A stretch of DNA of 35,880 nt from Mycolicibacter heraklionensis (GTDB lineage: Bacteria; Actinomycetota; Actinomycetes; Mycobacteriales; Mycobacteriaceae). The notes beneath the pieces are model-generated. The model searched no databases, had not been told where the DNA came from, and worked only from the letters and a program-made list of their open reading frames with translations. Positions within the stretch are counted from its first letter, which is position 1; the number at the start of each line of letters is the position of its first letter. This document shows positions 1-7,631 of the stretch, one piece after another. A program made the position numbers and the translations under genes. Where the stretch lies: assembly GCA_001673575.1 (NCBI GenBank), contig LZME01000103.1:1-35880 (forward strand), written 5' to 3'.

Positions 1-29
1 TTATCGGGTGAGTGTTCAGCCCGGGCGCG

Positions 30-380
30 TCACGCCGAAGCCACCGATGCCAGCGTCCGAATTGGCGGGATGACGACCTTGGTGCCGGCGTCGATGCGGG
101 TCACTGCGCCGCTGCGGGCGTTGCGCGCTGCCAGTTCGGCCCGCTCGGCCTGCGCCAGCCGGGTTCCGGCGTCGAAGAGCACCGTCGACAACGGGATCCG
201 CAACGCCGCGCAGATCGCGCTGAGCAGCTCGCTGGACGCTTCCTTGCGGCCCCGCTCGACCTCGGAGAGGTAACCGAGGCTCACGCGCGCCGCGTCCGAC
301 ACCTCACGCAGCGTGCGGCCCTGGGCGGTTCGGGCTTGACGCAGCACCTCGCCGACCGACTCCCGCAGCAATGTCGTCAT
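30..380 (-). CDS. clgR: ClgR-type XRE-family transcriptional regulator
   Basis: A 116-aa protein with one helix-turn-helix of the XRE/Cro type at about residues 8-65; the recognition region reads [20 protein letters not shown]. This matches actinobacterial ClgR (Rv2745c in M. tuberculosis), which activates Clp protease genes and takes part in envelope-stress responses. The C-terminal tail ([12 protein letters not shown]) resembles the remembered M. tuberculosis tail. I chose the ATG at 380 because a GGGGGAG ribosome-binding sequence lies about six bases upstream; a GTG at 386 is the alternative. pgsA lies upstream on the same strand, as in M. tuberculosis. A 7-bp inverted repeat at 403-430 sits in the upstream gap. 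Identity is well supported; its targets here are inferred. Confidence 0.9.
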   Translation of the reverse strand: MTTLLRESVGEVLRQARTAQGRTLREVSDAARVSLGYLSEVERGRKEASSELLSAICAALRIPLSTVLFDAGTRLAQAERAELAARNARSGAVTRIDAGTKVVIPPIRTLASVASA

Positions 381-402
381 CTGCACTCCCCCTCACGGGT
401 CC

Positions 403-430
403 ACCTTGGAAAATCGACAGTCACCAAGGT
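403..430. promoter_or_regulatory. inverted repeat upstream of clgR
   Basis: Perfect 7-bp arms, ACCTTGG at 403-409 and CCAAGGT at 424-430, are separated by 14 bases. The site lies 23 bp upstream of the clgR start and after the pgsA stop. It does not look like the ClgR consensus I remember, and no T-run follows, so it may be an operator or a weak hairpin. Confidence 0.35.
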
Positions 431-488
431 CAACGCGCGCGACTCCCGAAAGGGTTCCCGGATTCGGCAGATTCATGCGCACATGCGG

Positions 489-1085
489 TCAGCTTCTGAC
501 TGGCCCGCCGCGCAGGTCGGCCACCGCCGAAATGACATAGTCCAGGCCGGTCAGCACCGTTAGGACCACCGCCGCGGTCATCACTGTCCACGCCGTTACC
601 AGCCAGGGGCCTGACAGCGGCAAGACGAGCAGCCCGATACCGATGGCCTGCACCAGGGTCTTGAGTTTGCCGCCACGGCTGGCCGGGATCACACCGCGGT
701 GCAGCACGGCGAACCTGAGCACGGTGATCCCGATCTCGCGGACCAGAATCACCACCGTGACCCACCACCACAGGTCGCCCAGCATCGACAGACCGATCAG
801 CGCCGCGCCGATCAGCGCCTTGTCGGCGATCGGGTCGGCCAGCGTGCCGAACTCGGTGACCATGCCGTAGTTGCGCGCCAGGGTGCCGTCCACTCGGTCG
901 GTGATGATGGCGACGGCAAAGATGACGAACGCCGCGATACGGGTCTTCGGATCGTGGCCGTTCTCGGCGAACAGCGCCAGCAGGAAGACCGGGACCAGCG
1001 CCATTCGCAGGACGGTCAACGCGTTCGCAAGGTTGACCACGGGGACATGCGTCACCGCTGGACCGGTCTTTGGCTGTCCCGACAC
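489..1085 (-). CDS. pgsA: CDP-alcohol phosphatidyltransferase (phosphatidylglycerophosphate synthase type)
   Basis: A 198-aa integral membrane protein with several hydrophobic segments. It carries the CDP-alcohol phosphatidyltransferase motif, here spread over ITDRVDGTLAR and the following FGTLADPIADK (D-x2-D-G-x2-A-R-x8-G-x3-D-x3-D). These enzymes join CDP-diacylglycerol to an alcohol phosphate at the inner membrane; the PgsA group makes phosphatidylglycerophosphate. Position next to clgR and argA matches M. tuberculosis pgsA3 (Rv2746c). I placed the start at GTG 1085, because TATTCT ends seven bases before it, consistent with a leaderless transcript. The open frame continues to 1217 but would then overlap argA. 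The exact substrate cannot be told from sequence. Confidence 0.88.
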   Translation of the reverse strand: MSGQPKTGPAVTHVPVVNLANALTVLRMALVPVFLLALFAENGHDPKTRIAAFVIFAVAIITDRVDGTLARNYGMVTEFGTLADPIADKALIGAALIGLSMLGDLWWWVTVVILVREIGITVLRFAVLHRGVIPASRGGKLKTLVQAIGIGLLVLPLSGPWLVTAWTVMTAAVVLTVLTGLDYVISAVADLRGGPVRS

Positions 1086-1092
1086 GAAGGTC

Positions 1093-1098
1093 AGAATA
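1093..1098 (-). promoter_or_regulatory. predicted -10 box for pgsA
   Basis: TATTCT on the minus strand matches the mycobacterial TANNNT box and is followed by seven bases and then the GTG at 1085, the spacing expected if transcription begins at the start codon. Confidence 0.5.
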
Positions 1099-1128
1099 TC
1101 TGTTGCCCAGCCCGAAATGAGAAACCGA

Positions 1129-1134
1129 TACTGT
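1129..1134 (+). promoter_or_regulatory. predicted -10 box for argA
   Basis: TACTGT matches TANNNT and is followed by six bases and the GTG at 1141, which supports a leaderless argA transcript and the GTG start over the upstream ATG at 1117. Confidence 0.5.
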
Positions 1135-1140
1135 GCAGCT

Positions 1141-1665
1141 GTGAATCTTGCGGCGGATCGACCGGTGGGGCAGCCCGTGGTCCGGCGTGCGCGCACCTCG
1201 GACGTCCCGGCGATCAAGCAGCTGGTGGATGTCTACGCCGGCAAGATCCTGCTGGAGAAGAACCTGGTGACGCTGTATGAGGCGGTTCAGGAATTCTGGG
1301 TCGCCGAAGATGCCGATCAGCAGGTGGTGGGCTGCGGCGCCCTGCATGTGTTGTGGTCGGACCTCGGCGAGGTACGCACCATCGCGGTGGACCCCACCCT
1401 GACCGGTCGCGGTATCGGACACGCGATCGTCGACCGTCTGCTGCAGGTCGCCCGCGAGCTGCAGTTGCAGCGGCTGTTCGTGCTGACCTTCGAGACCGAG
1501 TTCTTCGCCCGGCACGGCTTCACCGAGATCGACGGCACTCCGGTGACCGCCGAGGTGTTCGAGGAGATGCAACGGTCCTATGACGTCGGCGTCGCCGAAT
1601 TCCTGGACCTGAGCTATGTCAAGCCAAACACCCTGGGCAATACCCGGATGTTGCTGGTTCTCTAA
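1141..1665 (+). CDS. argA: amino-acid N-acetyltransferase (short GNAT-type ArgA)
   Basis: A 174-aa GNAT-fold acetyltransferase. The acetyl-CoA binding region is VDPTLTGRGIGHAIVDRLL (Q/R-x2-G-x-G/A signature), and the C-terminal part contains FETEFFARHGFTEI and LSYVKPNTLGN. It closely resembles the M. tuberculosis single-domain ArgA (Rv2747, remembered at 174 aa), which acetylates glutamate or glutamine as the first step of arginine synthesis. It lacks the amino-acid-kinase domain of the classical E. coli ArgA. Transcribed divergently from pgsA, with 55 bp between the two starts. The start is GTG 1141, supported by the TACTGT box; an in-frame ATG at 1117 would give an 182-aa protein. Confidence 0.9.
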   Translation: MNLAADRPVGQPVVRRARTSDVPAIKQLVDVYAGKILLEKNLVTLYEAVQEFWVAEDADQQVVGCGALHVLWSDLGEVRTIAVDPTLTGRGIGHAIVDRLLQVARELQLQRLFVLTFETEFFARHGFTEIDGTPVTAEVFEEMQRSYDVGVAEFLDLSYVKPNTLGNTRMLLVL

Positions 1666-1670
1666 GTTCC

Positions 1671-1700
1671 CCCTAGTCTCCCCTAGTCTCCCCTAGTCTA
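1671..1700. repeat. three 10-bp tandem repeats between convergent genes
   Basis: The unit ccctagtctc occurs at 1671, 1681 and 1691; the third copy differs only in its last base. The array starts five bases after the argA stop and runs into the end of the DUF421 gene, whose stop TAG (1693-1695, minus) is made by the third copy. Each unit holds CTAG, so each gives a TAG on both strands. Confidence 0.85.
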
Positions 1701-2202
1701 TGACCAGATCGCGTTCCCGGCGGGTGGCGCCGATGAGAAAGCTGAACTGCCCGTCGGATTCCATCCGGCCCTCACGGACTACCGACAGGTCCGCAATTCC
1801 CTGTTTGCGGGCCTGCTCGCGGACCTGTTCCTCGGTGATCATCTCTTTGCGCATGTTGGCGTAGAGGAATGCACCGTCGTAGATCACCAAGAGCGGTCCC
1901 GGCCGCAGCAGCCTCGCCACCGAAGGCCAGCGGTGCGCCATCCAGTTCAGCAGGTATGACCAGCCGATGATCACCCCGACGAGCAGGATGCCATCGCTGA
2001 TCGATCGGTAGCCGCCGGCCATCCCGTTCTGCGCCGCGTCGGCGATCAACACCACGACGATGAGATCGGTGATGCCGTTGGTGCCCGCCTCGCGTTTCAA
2101 TACCACCCGCAGCAACGCGTAAATCGCGATGTAGATGACGGTTCCACGGATGAAGATCTCCGAGGGCGGGGTATCGAAAGCGAAAAGTCGTGCCCAATCC
2201 AC
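1693..2202 (-). CDS. DUF421 (YetF/YcaP-type) membrane protein
   Basis: A 169-aa protein with about three N-terminal membrane segments (roughly residues 15-35, 45-60 and 70-88) and a soluble C-terminal domain (about 95-169), containing GPLLVIYDGAF and the SDGQFSFLIG region. This layout and these motifs fit the DUF421 family, typified by B. subtilis YetF, whose biochemical role is not settled. It starts at GTG 2202, six bases after a TAATCT box, so it is probably leaderless. It converges on argA and diverges from the WS/DGAT gene. I infer a membrane-associated stress or envelope role only weakly, from the family. Confidence 0.8.
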   Translation of the reverse strand: MDWARLFAFDTPPSEIFIRGTVIYIAIYALLRVVLKREAGTNGITDLIVVVLIADAAQNGMAGGYRSISDGILLVGVIIGWSYLLNWMAHRWPSVARLLRPGPLLVIYDGAFLYANMRKEMITEEQVREQARKQGIADLSVVREGRMESDGQFSFLIGATRRERDLVID

Positions 2203-2208
2203 GTGGCG

Positions 2209-2214
2209 AGATTA
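2209..2214 (-). promoter_or_regulatory. predicted -10 box for the DUF421 gene
   Basis: TAATCT on the minus strand, followed by six bases and GTG 2202. It fits TANNNT and a leaderless start. Confidence 0.5.
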
Positions 2215-2243
2215 CGCGCCCTCGCGTGCTTGGAAAACTGTCG

Positions 2244-2281
2244 GTGTCCGGTCCGTGTCCGGTCCGTGTCTGGTGCGTGTC
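2244..2281. repeat. 11-bp tandem repeat, about 3.5 copies
   Basis: GTGTCCGGTCC occurs at 2244 and 2255. A third copy at 2266 has two changes (GTGTCTGGTGC), and a partial copy GTGTC ends at 2281. The array lies in the divergent gap between the DUF421 and WS/DGAT genes. No match to a known operator is evident. Confidence 0.7.
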
Positions 2282-2349
2282 ACGACGGCCCGAACCCGAG
2301 GACTTCCGGCCCTGCCGCGCGCCGCCAGGACACGAGATAGTGGTACTGA

Positions 2350-2365
2350 CAGTTGCAGACAACTG
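2350..2365 (+). promoter_or_regulatory. inverted repeat abutting the WS/DGAT ribosome-binding site
   Basis: CAGTTG (2350-2355) and CAACTG (2360-2365) form perfect 6-bp arms around a 4-base loop. The last G of the right arm is the first base of the GGAGG Shine-Dalgarno sequence at 2365-2369. In RNA it could form a small hairpin at the ribosome-binding site; in DNA it could be an operator. Confidence 0.4.
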
Positions 2366-2374
2366 GAGGTAGCC

Positions 2375-3724
2375 GTGGCCGAGCACCTGACCCCCCTGGA
2401 CGCCGGCTTTCTGGGCGTCGAGGATTCCGACCACAACGTCAGCATGGCCACCGGGACGCTGGCCGTCCTCGACGGTCCGGTTCCCGACCATGCCTCGCTA
2501 CAGGCAACGCTGGCCGAACGCCTGCGCGGGTGCCCGCGGTTCGGGCAGCGGCTGGTACGCCATGCCTTGGATCTGAGCGCACCCGAATGGGTCGACGACC
2601 CCCACTTCGACCTCGCCCATCACATCGGCCGGGTCGCGGCGCCGGCTCCCGGCCGAGACGCCGAACTGCACGCGGTGGTTGCCGACGTGATGTCCTGGCG
2701 GTTGGACCGCAACCGTCCGCTGTGGGAGATCTGGGTGATCAGCGGGCTCAGCGGTGACCGGTGGGCCCTGCTGATGAAGGTGCACCACTGCATCGCCGAC
2801 GGCACGGCGGCCGCCCACATGCTGACCGGCTTGTCCGACAACGGATTCGCCCCTGTGGCATCCCACGCCGCCACGGCGCAGGCGCCACACCACCGGCCAG
2901 TGCTGGACCTCAACCCGGCGCATTGGCTGCACAACCTGCGTGGCGTGGTGGAACTCGCGACCGGCCTGCTGCAACAGAGCACGTCGTCGCTGAACGGTCC
3001 GATCACCAGCCGCCGTCGCTATAGCGCGGCACGAGTGCCGCTCGGCGACATCGAGCAGGTCTGCCGGGTCTTCGACGTGACGGTCAACGATGTGGTGTTG
3101 GCTGCCCTGACCGAGAGCTACCGCGACTTCATGATCCGTCGTGGCCAAGTGCCCCAACCCGATTCGCTACGCACTCTGGTGCCGGTATCGACCAGCTCCG
3201 CGAATACGCCGGGGAACCTCGACAGCCGGGGGTCGTTGCTGTTGCCGCGGCTGCCGATCGAGGAGTCAAACCCGGTGAAGCGATTGCTCGCCGTGCGCTC
3301 CCGACTGGCGCAGGCCAAAGCCGGCGGGCAGCGTCACGCCGGACGCGCGATCATGTCGGCCGCGGGCCTGCTGCCCGTCGCGTGGTCGGCCTGGGCCGCG
3401 CGGTTGCTCGGACAGGTCCACCAGCGCGGTGTGGTGGCGTTGGCGACCAACGTGCCCGGCCCGTCAGAGCCGTTGCAGATCATGGGGTGTGACGTGGTCG
3501 CGGTGCTGCCGGTGCCGCCGATCGCGATGCAGCTTCGCACCGGCGTCGCGGTCCTGAGCTACGCCGGGGACCTGTTCGTCGGAGTACTGGCCGACTTCGA
3601 GTTCGCTGCGGTCGACGAACTGACCCGCGGATTGGAGGCCGCGGTGGCCCGGCTGGTGGCACGCAGCAAGCGACGCAAGCCGCTACGCGACTGGCATGGC
3701 CTGGCCCTGGTGCACAGCGCGTAG
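2375..3724 (+). CDS. wax ester synthase / diacylglycerol acyltransferase (WS/DGAT)
   Basis: A 449-aa member of the bacterial WS/DGAT family, which moves an acyl group from acyl-CoA to a fatty alcohol or diacylglycerol to make wax esters or triacylglycerol. The catalytic HHxxxDG motif is HHCIADG at residues 137-143, preceded by the typical LDRNRPLW (110-117). The N-terminus reads LTPLDAGFL as in the family, and NDVVLAAL lies in the C-terminal half. The GTG at 2375 is chosen because GGAGG lies five bases upstream and translation from there begins at the conserved N-terminus; the open frame extends upstream to 2135 without family sequence. It likely acts in neutral-lipid storage. Substrate preference cannot be read. 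Confidence 0.9.
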   Translation: MAEHLTPLDAGFLGVEDSDHNVSMATGTLAVLDGPVPDHASLQATLAERLRGCPRFGQRLVRHALDLSAPEWVDDPHFDLAHHIGRVAAPAPGRDAELHAVVADVMSWRLDRNRPLWEIWVISGLSGDRWALLMKVHHCIADGTAAAHMLTGLSDNGFAPVASHAATAQAPHHRPVLDLNPAHWLHNLRGVVELATGLLQQSTSSLNGPITSRRRYSAARVPLGDIEQVCRVFDVTVNDVVLAALTESYRDFMIRRGQVPQPDSLRTLVPVSTSSANTPGNLDSRGSLLLPRLPIEESNPVKRLLAVRSRLAQAKAGGQRHAGRAIMSAAGLLPVAWSAWAARLLGQVHQRGVVALATNVPGPSEPLQIMGCDVVAVLPVPPIAMQLRTGVAVLSYAGDLFVGVLADFEFAAVDELTRGLEAAVARLVARSKRRKPLRDWHGLALVHSA

Positions 3725-3733
3725 CCGCGGCTA
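3722..3733. other. 12-bp palindrome containing both convergent stop codons
   Basis: TAGCCGCGGCTA is a perfect palindrome. Its left end is the TAG stop of the WS/DGAT gene and its right end is the TAG stop of ftsK on the other strand. It has no loop and no T-run, so it is not a standard terminator. Confidence 0.6.
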
Positions 3734-6337
3734 GAACTCGTCGTCGCCGCCGTCGTCGTCCGGGGCGCTGCCGCCACGGATCAGCATCAGCGTCGCGGCA
3801 AGCTCATCGGGTTTGACCAGCACCTGCCGGGCCTTGGAGCCCTCGGAGGGTCCGACGATGTCGCGGGTCTCCATCAGGTCCATCAGCCGGCCGGCCTTGG
3901 CGAAGCCGACCCGCAACTTGCGCTGCAGCATCGAGGTGGAACCGAATTGGCTGGACACCACCAGTTCGACGGCCTGCAGGAAGACGTCCATGTCGTCGCC
4001 GATATCGGGGTCGACGTCGGCGCGGTCCCCACTGGCCTTCACCGCGGTGACGCCCTCGGTGTATTCGGGCTCGGCCTGGTCCTTGCAGGCGCTGACGACG
4101 GCCTGGATCTCCTCGTCGGAGATGAACGCTCCCTGCAACCGGATCGGCTTGTTGGCGCCCATCGGCAGGAACAGCCCGTCGCCCATGCCGATCAGCTTCT
4201 CGGCGCCCGGCTGGTCGAGGATGACCCGGGAATCGGTGAGCGACGACGTGGCGAACGCCAGCCGGGACGGCACGTTGGTCTTGATCAGGCCTGTGACGAC
4301 GTCCACCGACGGCCGCTGGGTGGCCAGCACCAGGTGGATGCCGGCGGCACGGGCCTTCTGGGTGATCCGCACGATCGCGTCCTCCACGTCGCGCGGCGCG
4401 GTCATCATCAGGTCGGCGAGCTCGTCGACGACCGCGAGGATGTAGGGGTAGGGCCGGTAGACCCGTTCGCTGCCCAGTGGCGTGGTGATCTCTCCGGAGC
4501 GGACCTTGTCGTTGAAGTCGTTGATGTGGCGCACTCGGGACGACTTCATGTCCTGGTAGCGCTGCTCCATCTCCTCCACCAGCCAGGCCAGCGCCGCGGC
4601 GGCCTTCTTGGGCTCGGTGATGATCGGGGTGATCAGATGCGGAATGCCTTCGTACGGCGTGAGTTCCACCATCTTCGGGTCGATCAGGATCATCCTGACC
4701 TCTTCGGGGGTGGCGCGCGCCAACAGTGACACCAGCATCGAGTTGACGAAGCTGGACTTGCCCGAGCCGGTGGAACCGGCCACCAACAGGTGCGGCATCT
4801 TGGCCAGGTTGGCGCAGATGAAGTCGCCTTCGATGTCCTTGCCCAGTCCGATCACCAGCGGGTGGTGGTCGCCGCGGGTGGACGGCGCGGTCAGCACGTC
4901 GGCCAGCCGCACCAGTTCGCGGTCGGTGTTGGGCACCTCGATGCCGACGGCGGACTTGCCCGGGATCGGGGCGAGCATCCGCACACTCTCGGTGGCCACC
5001 GCGTAGGCGATGTTGCGTTGCAGGGCGGTGATCTTCTCGACCTTCACGCCGGGGCCCAGCTCCACCTCGTAGCGGGTGACGGTGGGACCGCGGGTGCACC
5101 CGGTGACCGCGGCGTCGACCTTGAACTGCTCCAGCACCGAGGTGATCGCGTCGGCCATCTGGTCGTTGGCCGCGGTGCGCATCTTCGGTGGGTCCCCGGC
5201 GACCAGCAGGCTCAGCGCGGGCAGCGTGTAGGGGCCCTCCACCACCCGGTCGAGGACGACGGTTTTGTCGGCGGGTTTGGCAGCCTTGGGTTCCTTCGGC
5301 GGCTTGCGGCGCACGGTTTTGACCGGGGGCGGCGGCGCGGCGGGCTCTTCATCGAGCGGGTAGTTGTCCAGCGGGGTGCGCGACTGCCAGTCCGGGGTGT
5401 CGTCGACTCCGGTGTCGGGCTCGAGGGCGCCGAACCGGCTGGTTCCGCCGGCCTGGGCGCCTACGCCGGTGTCGTAGGCGGCGTCGGCATCGTCGCCGTC
5501 GGCGCCGTCGTAGGCCTGGTCGTACTCCTGGTCGTTGTCCTGATTGTCGTAGTCGTCGTAATCGTCGTAGTAGTCGTCATCGTCGTAGTCGCCGCGGAAC
5601 ATGGTGCGCAAGGTCTCGGGCGCCTCACGCAGGGTTGTCCCGGTCAGCAACAACACGCCGAACAGCACACCGATGCACAACAACGGCGCGGCGATCCACG
5701 CCGTAAGTCCGTCGGCGAGCGGGCCACCGATCGCGAACCCCACAAAGCCGGCGCCATGCAGACGTCCGTCGGGGCTCTGCGGCGAGCCCGACCACAGGTG
5801 CCACAGGCCCAGGATCGGCAGCCCGATCATGGCCGATCCCAGGATCAGCCGAGGCCGATTCTCCGGGTCGGGTTCGGTGCGCATCAGCAGCACGGCGCCG
5901 GCGGCGGCCAGCAGCGGAAGCAGCACCACCGCTCCGCCGACCACGGTGCGCAGACCGGTGTCGATCCACGCCCCGACCGGCCGGGCCGCATCCAGCCAGC
6001 AGCTGGCAGCGGTTACCACGGCAAATCCCAGCAACGCCAGGGCGATGCCGTCGCGGCGATGGCCGGGGTCGATGTCGTGCGCGCGGCCGATCGAGCGCGC
6101 CGCGCCACCAGCGCCCTTGGCGACCATCAGCCAGGTGGCGCGGGCGAGGCGTCCGCAGGCCATCCCGAGCGCCACCGGACCCGAATGCTGACGGGCGGCG
6201 CGGCGCGGCTTGGCCGCCGGGCGGGACCGAGCGGCCCGCGAACCACCCTTGGGTGCGGCCTTGGAACCGGCTTTTGCCCTGGTCGTTCGGGTACCGGAAC
6301 GCGCGGGAGCCCTACTAGCAGCGGTCTTACTAGCCAT
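3731..6337 (-). CDS. ftsK: FtsK/SpoIIIE-family DNA translocase
   Basis: An 868-aa translocase that pumps DNA through the closing division septum. The N-terminus (about 1-80) is Ala/Lys/Arg-rich. About four membrane segments lie between residues 95 and 240, followed by an acidic Asp/Tyr-rich linker (about 247-290) and a Pro/Lys-rich stretch. The motor domain has Walker [12 protein letters not shown] with its lysine near residue 527 and Walker [14 protein letters not shown]. The C-terminal gamma domain, which in relatives reads KOPS-type DNA signals, is [19 protein letters not shown]. The ATG at 6337 is preferred because TAGGCT ends seven bases before it; the frame stays open to 6382. Its length is close to M. 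tuberculosis FtsK (Rv2748c). Converges on WS/DGAT and diverges from the ABM gene. Confidence 0.95.
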   Translation of the reverse strand: MASKTAASRAPARSGTRTTRAKAGSKAAPKGGSRAARSRPAAKPRRAARQHSGPVALGMACGRLARATWLMVAKGAGGAARSIGRAHDIDPGHRRDGIALALLGFAVVTAASCWLDAARPVGAWIDTGLRTVVGGAVVLLPLLAAAGAVLLMRTEPDPENRPRLILGSAMIGLPILGLWHLWSGSPQSPDGRLHGAGFVGFAIGGPLADGLTAWIAAPLLCIGVLFGVLLLTGTTLREAPETLRTMFRGDYDDDDYYDDYDDYDNQDNDQEYDQAYDGADGDDADAAYDTGVGAQAGGTSRFGALEPDTGVDDTPDWQSRTPLDNYPLDEEPAAPPPPVKTVRRKPPKEPKAAKPADKTVVLDRVVEGPYTLPALSLLVAGDPPKMRTAANDQMADAITSVLEQFKVDAAVTGCTRGPTVTRYEVELGPGVKVEKITALQRNIAYAVATESVRMLAPIPGKSAVGIEVPNTDRELVRLADVLTAPSTRGDHHPLVIGLGKDIEGDFICANLAKMPHLLVAGSTGSGKSSFVNSMLVSLLARATPEEVRMILIDPKMVELTPYEGIPHLITPIITEPKKAAAALAWLVEEMEQRYQDMKSSRVRHINDFNDKVRSGEITTPLGSERVYRPYPYILAVVDELADLMMTAPRDVEDAIVRITQKARAAGIHLVLATQRPSVDVVTGLIKTNVPSRLAFATSSLTDSRVILDQPGAEKLIGMGDGLFLPMGANKPIRLQGAFISDEEIQAVVSACKDQAEPEYTEGVTAVKASGDRADVDPDIGDDMDVFLQAVELVVSSQFGSTSMLQRKLRVGFAKAGRLMDLMETRDIVGPSEGSKARQVLVKPDELAATLMLIRGGSAPDDDGGDDEF

Positions 6338-6344
6338 ATCGGCA

Positions 6345-6350
6345 AGCCTA
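6345..6350 (-). promoter_or_regulatory. predicted -10 box for ftsK
   Basis: TAGGCT on the minus strand, followed by seven bases and the ATG at 6337. The same hexamer is seen before the tetR and VOC genes in this window. It decides the ftsK start. Confidence 0.5.
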
Positions 6351-6429
6351 GTCGCAATTACCCCATCTGCACCATAAGCCACACTGGCCCCGACGGATCG
6401 GTTCGCCGTGCATCCGGTCCGAGGCTGGG

Positions 6430-6435
6430 TATCGT
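6430..6435 (+). promoter_or_regulatory. predicted -10 box for the ABM-SDR-methyltransferase operon
   Basis: TATCGT fits TANNNT. Transcription starting about 7 bases downstream would give a leader of roughly 28 bases containing the AAGGAG ribosome-binding site at 6458-6463. Confidence 0.35.
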
Positions 6436-6470
6436 GACCGTGAATCCCCCATCAGCCAAGGAGCCGCAAT

Positions 6471-6797
6471 ATGCCCGTGGTCTCGCCAGTAGTGGTCGTC
6501 GCCACCTTCACCGTCAAGCCGGAATCGGTTGAGGCCGTCCGCGAAATCTGCACCAAGGCGGTGGCACAGGTACACGAGGAACCGGGCTGCCAGCTGTACT
6601 CCCTGCATGAAGCCGACGGCGCCTTCGTGTTCATCGAGCAGTGGGCCGACGCCGACGCCTTGAAAGCCCACTCGACGGCACCTGCGGTCGGTGAGCTGTT
6701 CGGCAACCTCACCGAGCACCTGGCCGGCGCACCCGACATCAAGATGCTGCAACCGGTTCCGGCCGGCGACGCGGGCAAAGGCCAGTTGCGTCCGTGA
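6471..6797 (+). CDS. antibiotic biosynthesis monooxygenase (ABM) fold protein
   Basis: A 108-aa protein with a single dimeric alpha/beta ABM barrel: an N-terminal strand [17 protein letters not shown], then [13 protein letters not shown] and [16 protein letters not shown], the usual order of this fold. ABM proteins include cofactor-free quinol monooxygenases and IsdG-like heme enzymes, and many have no known substrate. Its position matches Rv2749 of M. tuberculosis. An AAGGAG site at 6458-6463 sits seven bases before the ATG. Its stop overlaps the SDR start by four bases (GTGA), so the two proteins should be made together. A redox role next to the SDR is inference. Confidence 0.85.
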   Translation: MPVVSPVVVVATFTVKPESVEAVREICTKAVAQVHEEPGCQLYSLHEADGAFVFIEQWADADALKAHSTAPAVGELFGNLTEHLAGAPDIKMLQPVPAGDAGKGQLRP

Positions 6798-7627
6798 CGG
6801 CTAGTCCGTCGAGCGGCAGCCTGCAGGGCAAGGTCGCGCTGATCACCGGCGCCGCGCGCGGCCAGGGCCGCGCCCATGCCCTGCGGCTAGCTGCCGACGG
6901 AGCCGACATCATCGCTGTCGACCTGTGCGAGCAGATCGACAGCGTGCCCTATCCGCTGGCGGACGCCGAGGACTTGGCGGCCACGGTCAAGCTGGTCGAA
7001 GACACCGGTGCGTGCATCGTGGCCCGCCAGGCCGATGTGCGTGACCAGGTGGCGTTGGGCGCTGCCCTGCAGGCCGGCCTCGACGAGCTGGGCCGGGTGG
7101 ACATCGTGGTCGCCAACGCCGGCATTGCCCCGATGGCCGCGGCCGATGGCTGGCACGACGTCATCGACGTCAACCTGACCGGTGTGTATCACACCATCGA
7201 GGCCGCGATTCCGACGATGATCGACCAAGGCGACGGCGGGTCGATCGTGCTGATCAGTTCGGCCGCCGGCCTGGCCGGCATCGGCAGCCACGATGCCGGG
7301 GCCATCGGTTACACCGCGGCCAAACATGGGCTGGTCGGGCTGATGCGGGTTTACGCGAACCTGCTGGCGCAGCACAGCATTCGAGTGAACTCGGTGCACC
7401 CGGCCGGTGTCGACACCCCGATGATCAACAACGATTACGTCCGGGGTTGGCTGGCCGAGGTCACCGCCGCGACAGGTCGGCCACCGGACATGGGCAATGC
7501 GCTGCCGGTACAGGTGCTGGAACCGGCGGACATCGCCAATGCGGTGGCCTGGCTGGTGTCCGATGCGGCCCGCTACATCACCGGCATCACCTTGCCCGTC
7601 GACGCCGGGTTCATCAACAAGAGGTAG
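6794..7627 (+). CDS. short-chain dehydrogenase, mycofactocin-associated type
   Basis: A 277-aa classical SDR with the NAD-binding motif TGAARGQG (near residues 18-25), NAG at VVANAGIAP, the catalytic serine in VLISSAAG and YTAAK for the catalytic Tyr/Lys. After the second strand there is an insertion, [20 protein letters not shown], followed by a helix. This insertion marks the mycofactocin-coupled SDR family (TIGR03971), whose members hold NAD(H) tightly and regenerate it with mycofactocin. Corresponds to Rv2750. GTG 6794 overlaps the ABM stop. The substrate is not known; alcohols are typical of the family. No mycofactocin genes lie in this window. Confidence 0.88.
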   Translation: MTASPSSGSLQGKVALITGAARGQGRAHALRLAADGADIIAVDLCEQIDSVPYPLADAEDLAATVKLVEDTGACIVARQADVRDQVALGAALQAGLDELGRVDIVVANAGIAPMAAADGWHDVIDVNLTGVYHTIEAAIPTMIDQGDGGSIVLISSAAGLAGIGSHDAGAIGYTAAKHGLVGLMRVYANLLAQHSIRVNSVHPAGVDTPMINNDYVRGWLAEVTAATGRPPDMGNALPVQVLEPADIANAVAWLVSDAARYITGITLPVDAGFINKR

Positions 7628-7631
7628 CCCG

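Noticed and set aside
430..1572. 380-codon open frame on the minus strand across pgsA and argA
   Set aside because: It is antisense to argA and out of frame with pgsA. Its product is low-complexity Arg/Gly/His-rich sequence with no motif, as expected for shadow frames in GC-rich DNA.
1671..1700. Tandem repeats as a CRISPR array
   Set aside because: Units are 10 bp with no spacers, and no cas gene is in the window.
4790..6532. 580-codon open frame on the plus strand opposite ftsK
   Set aside because: It mirrors the ftsK coding strand. Its Val-rich run is the reverse of the Asp/Tyr linker, and it has no domain or plausible ribosome-binding site.
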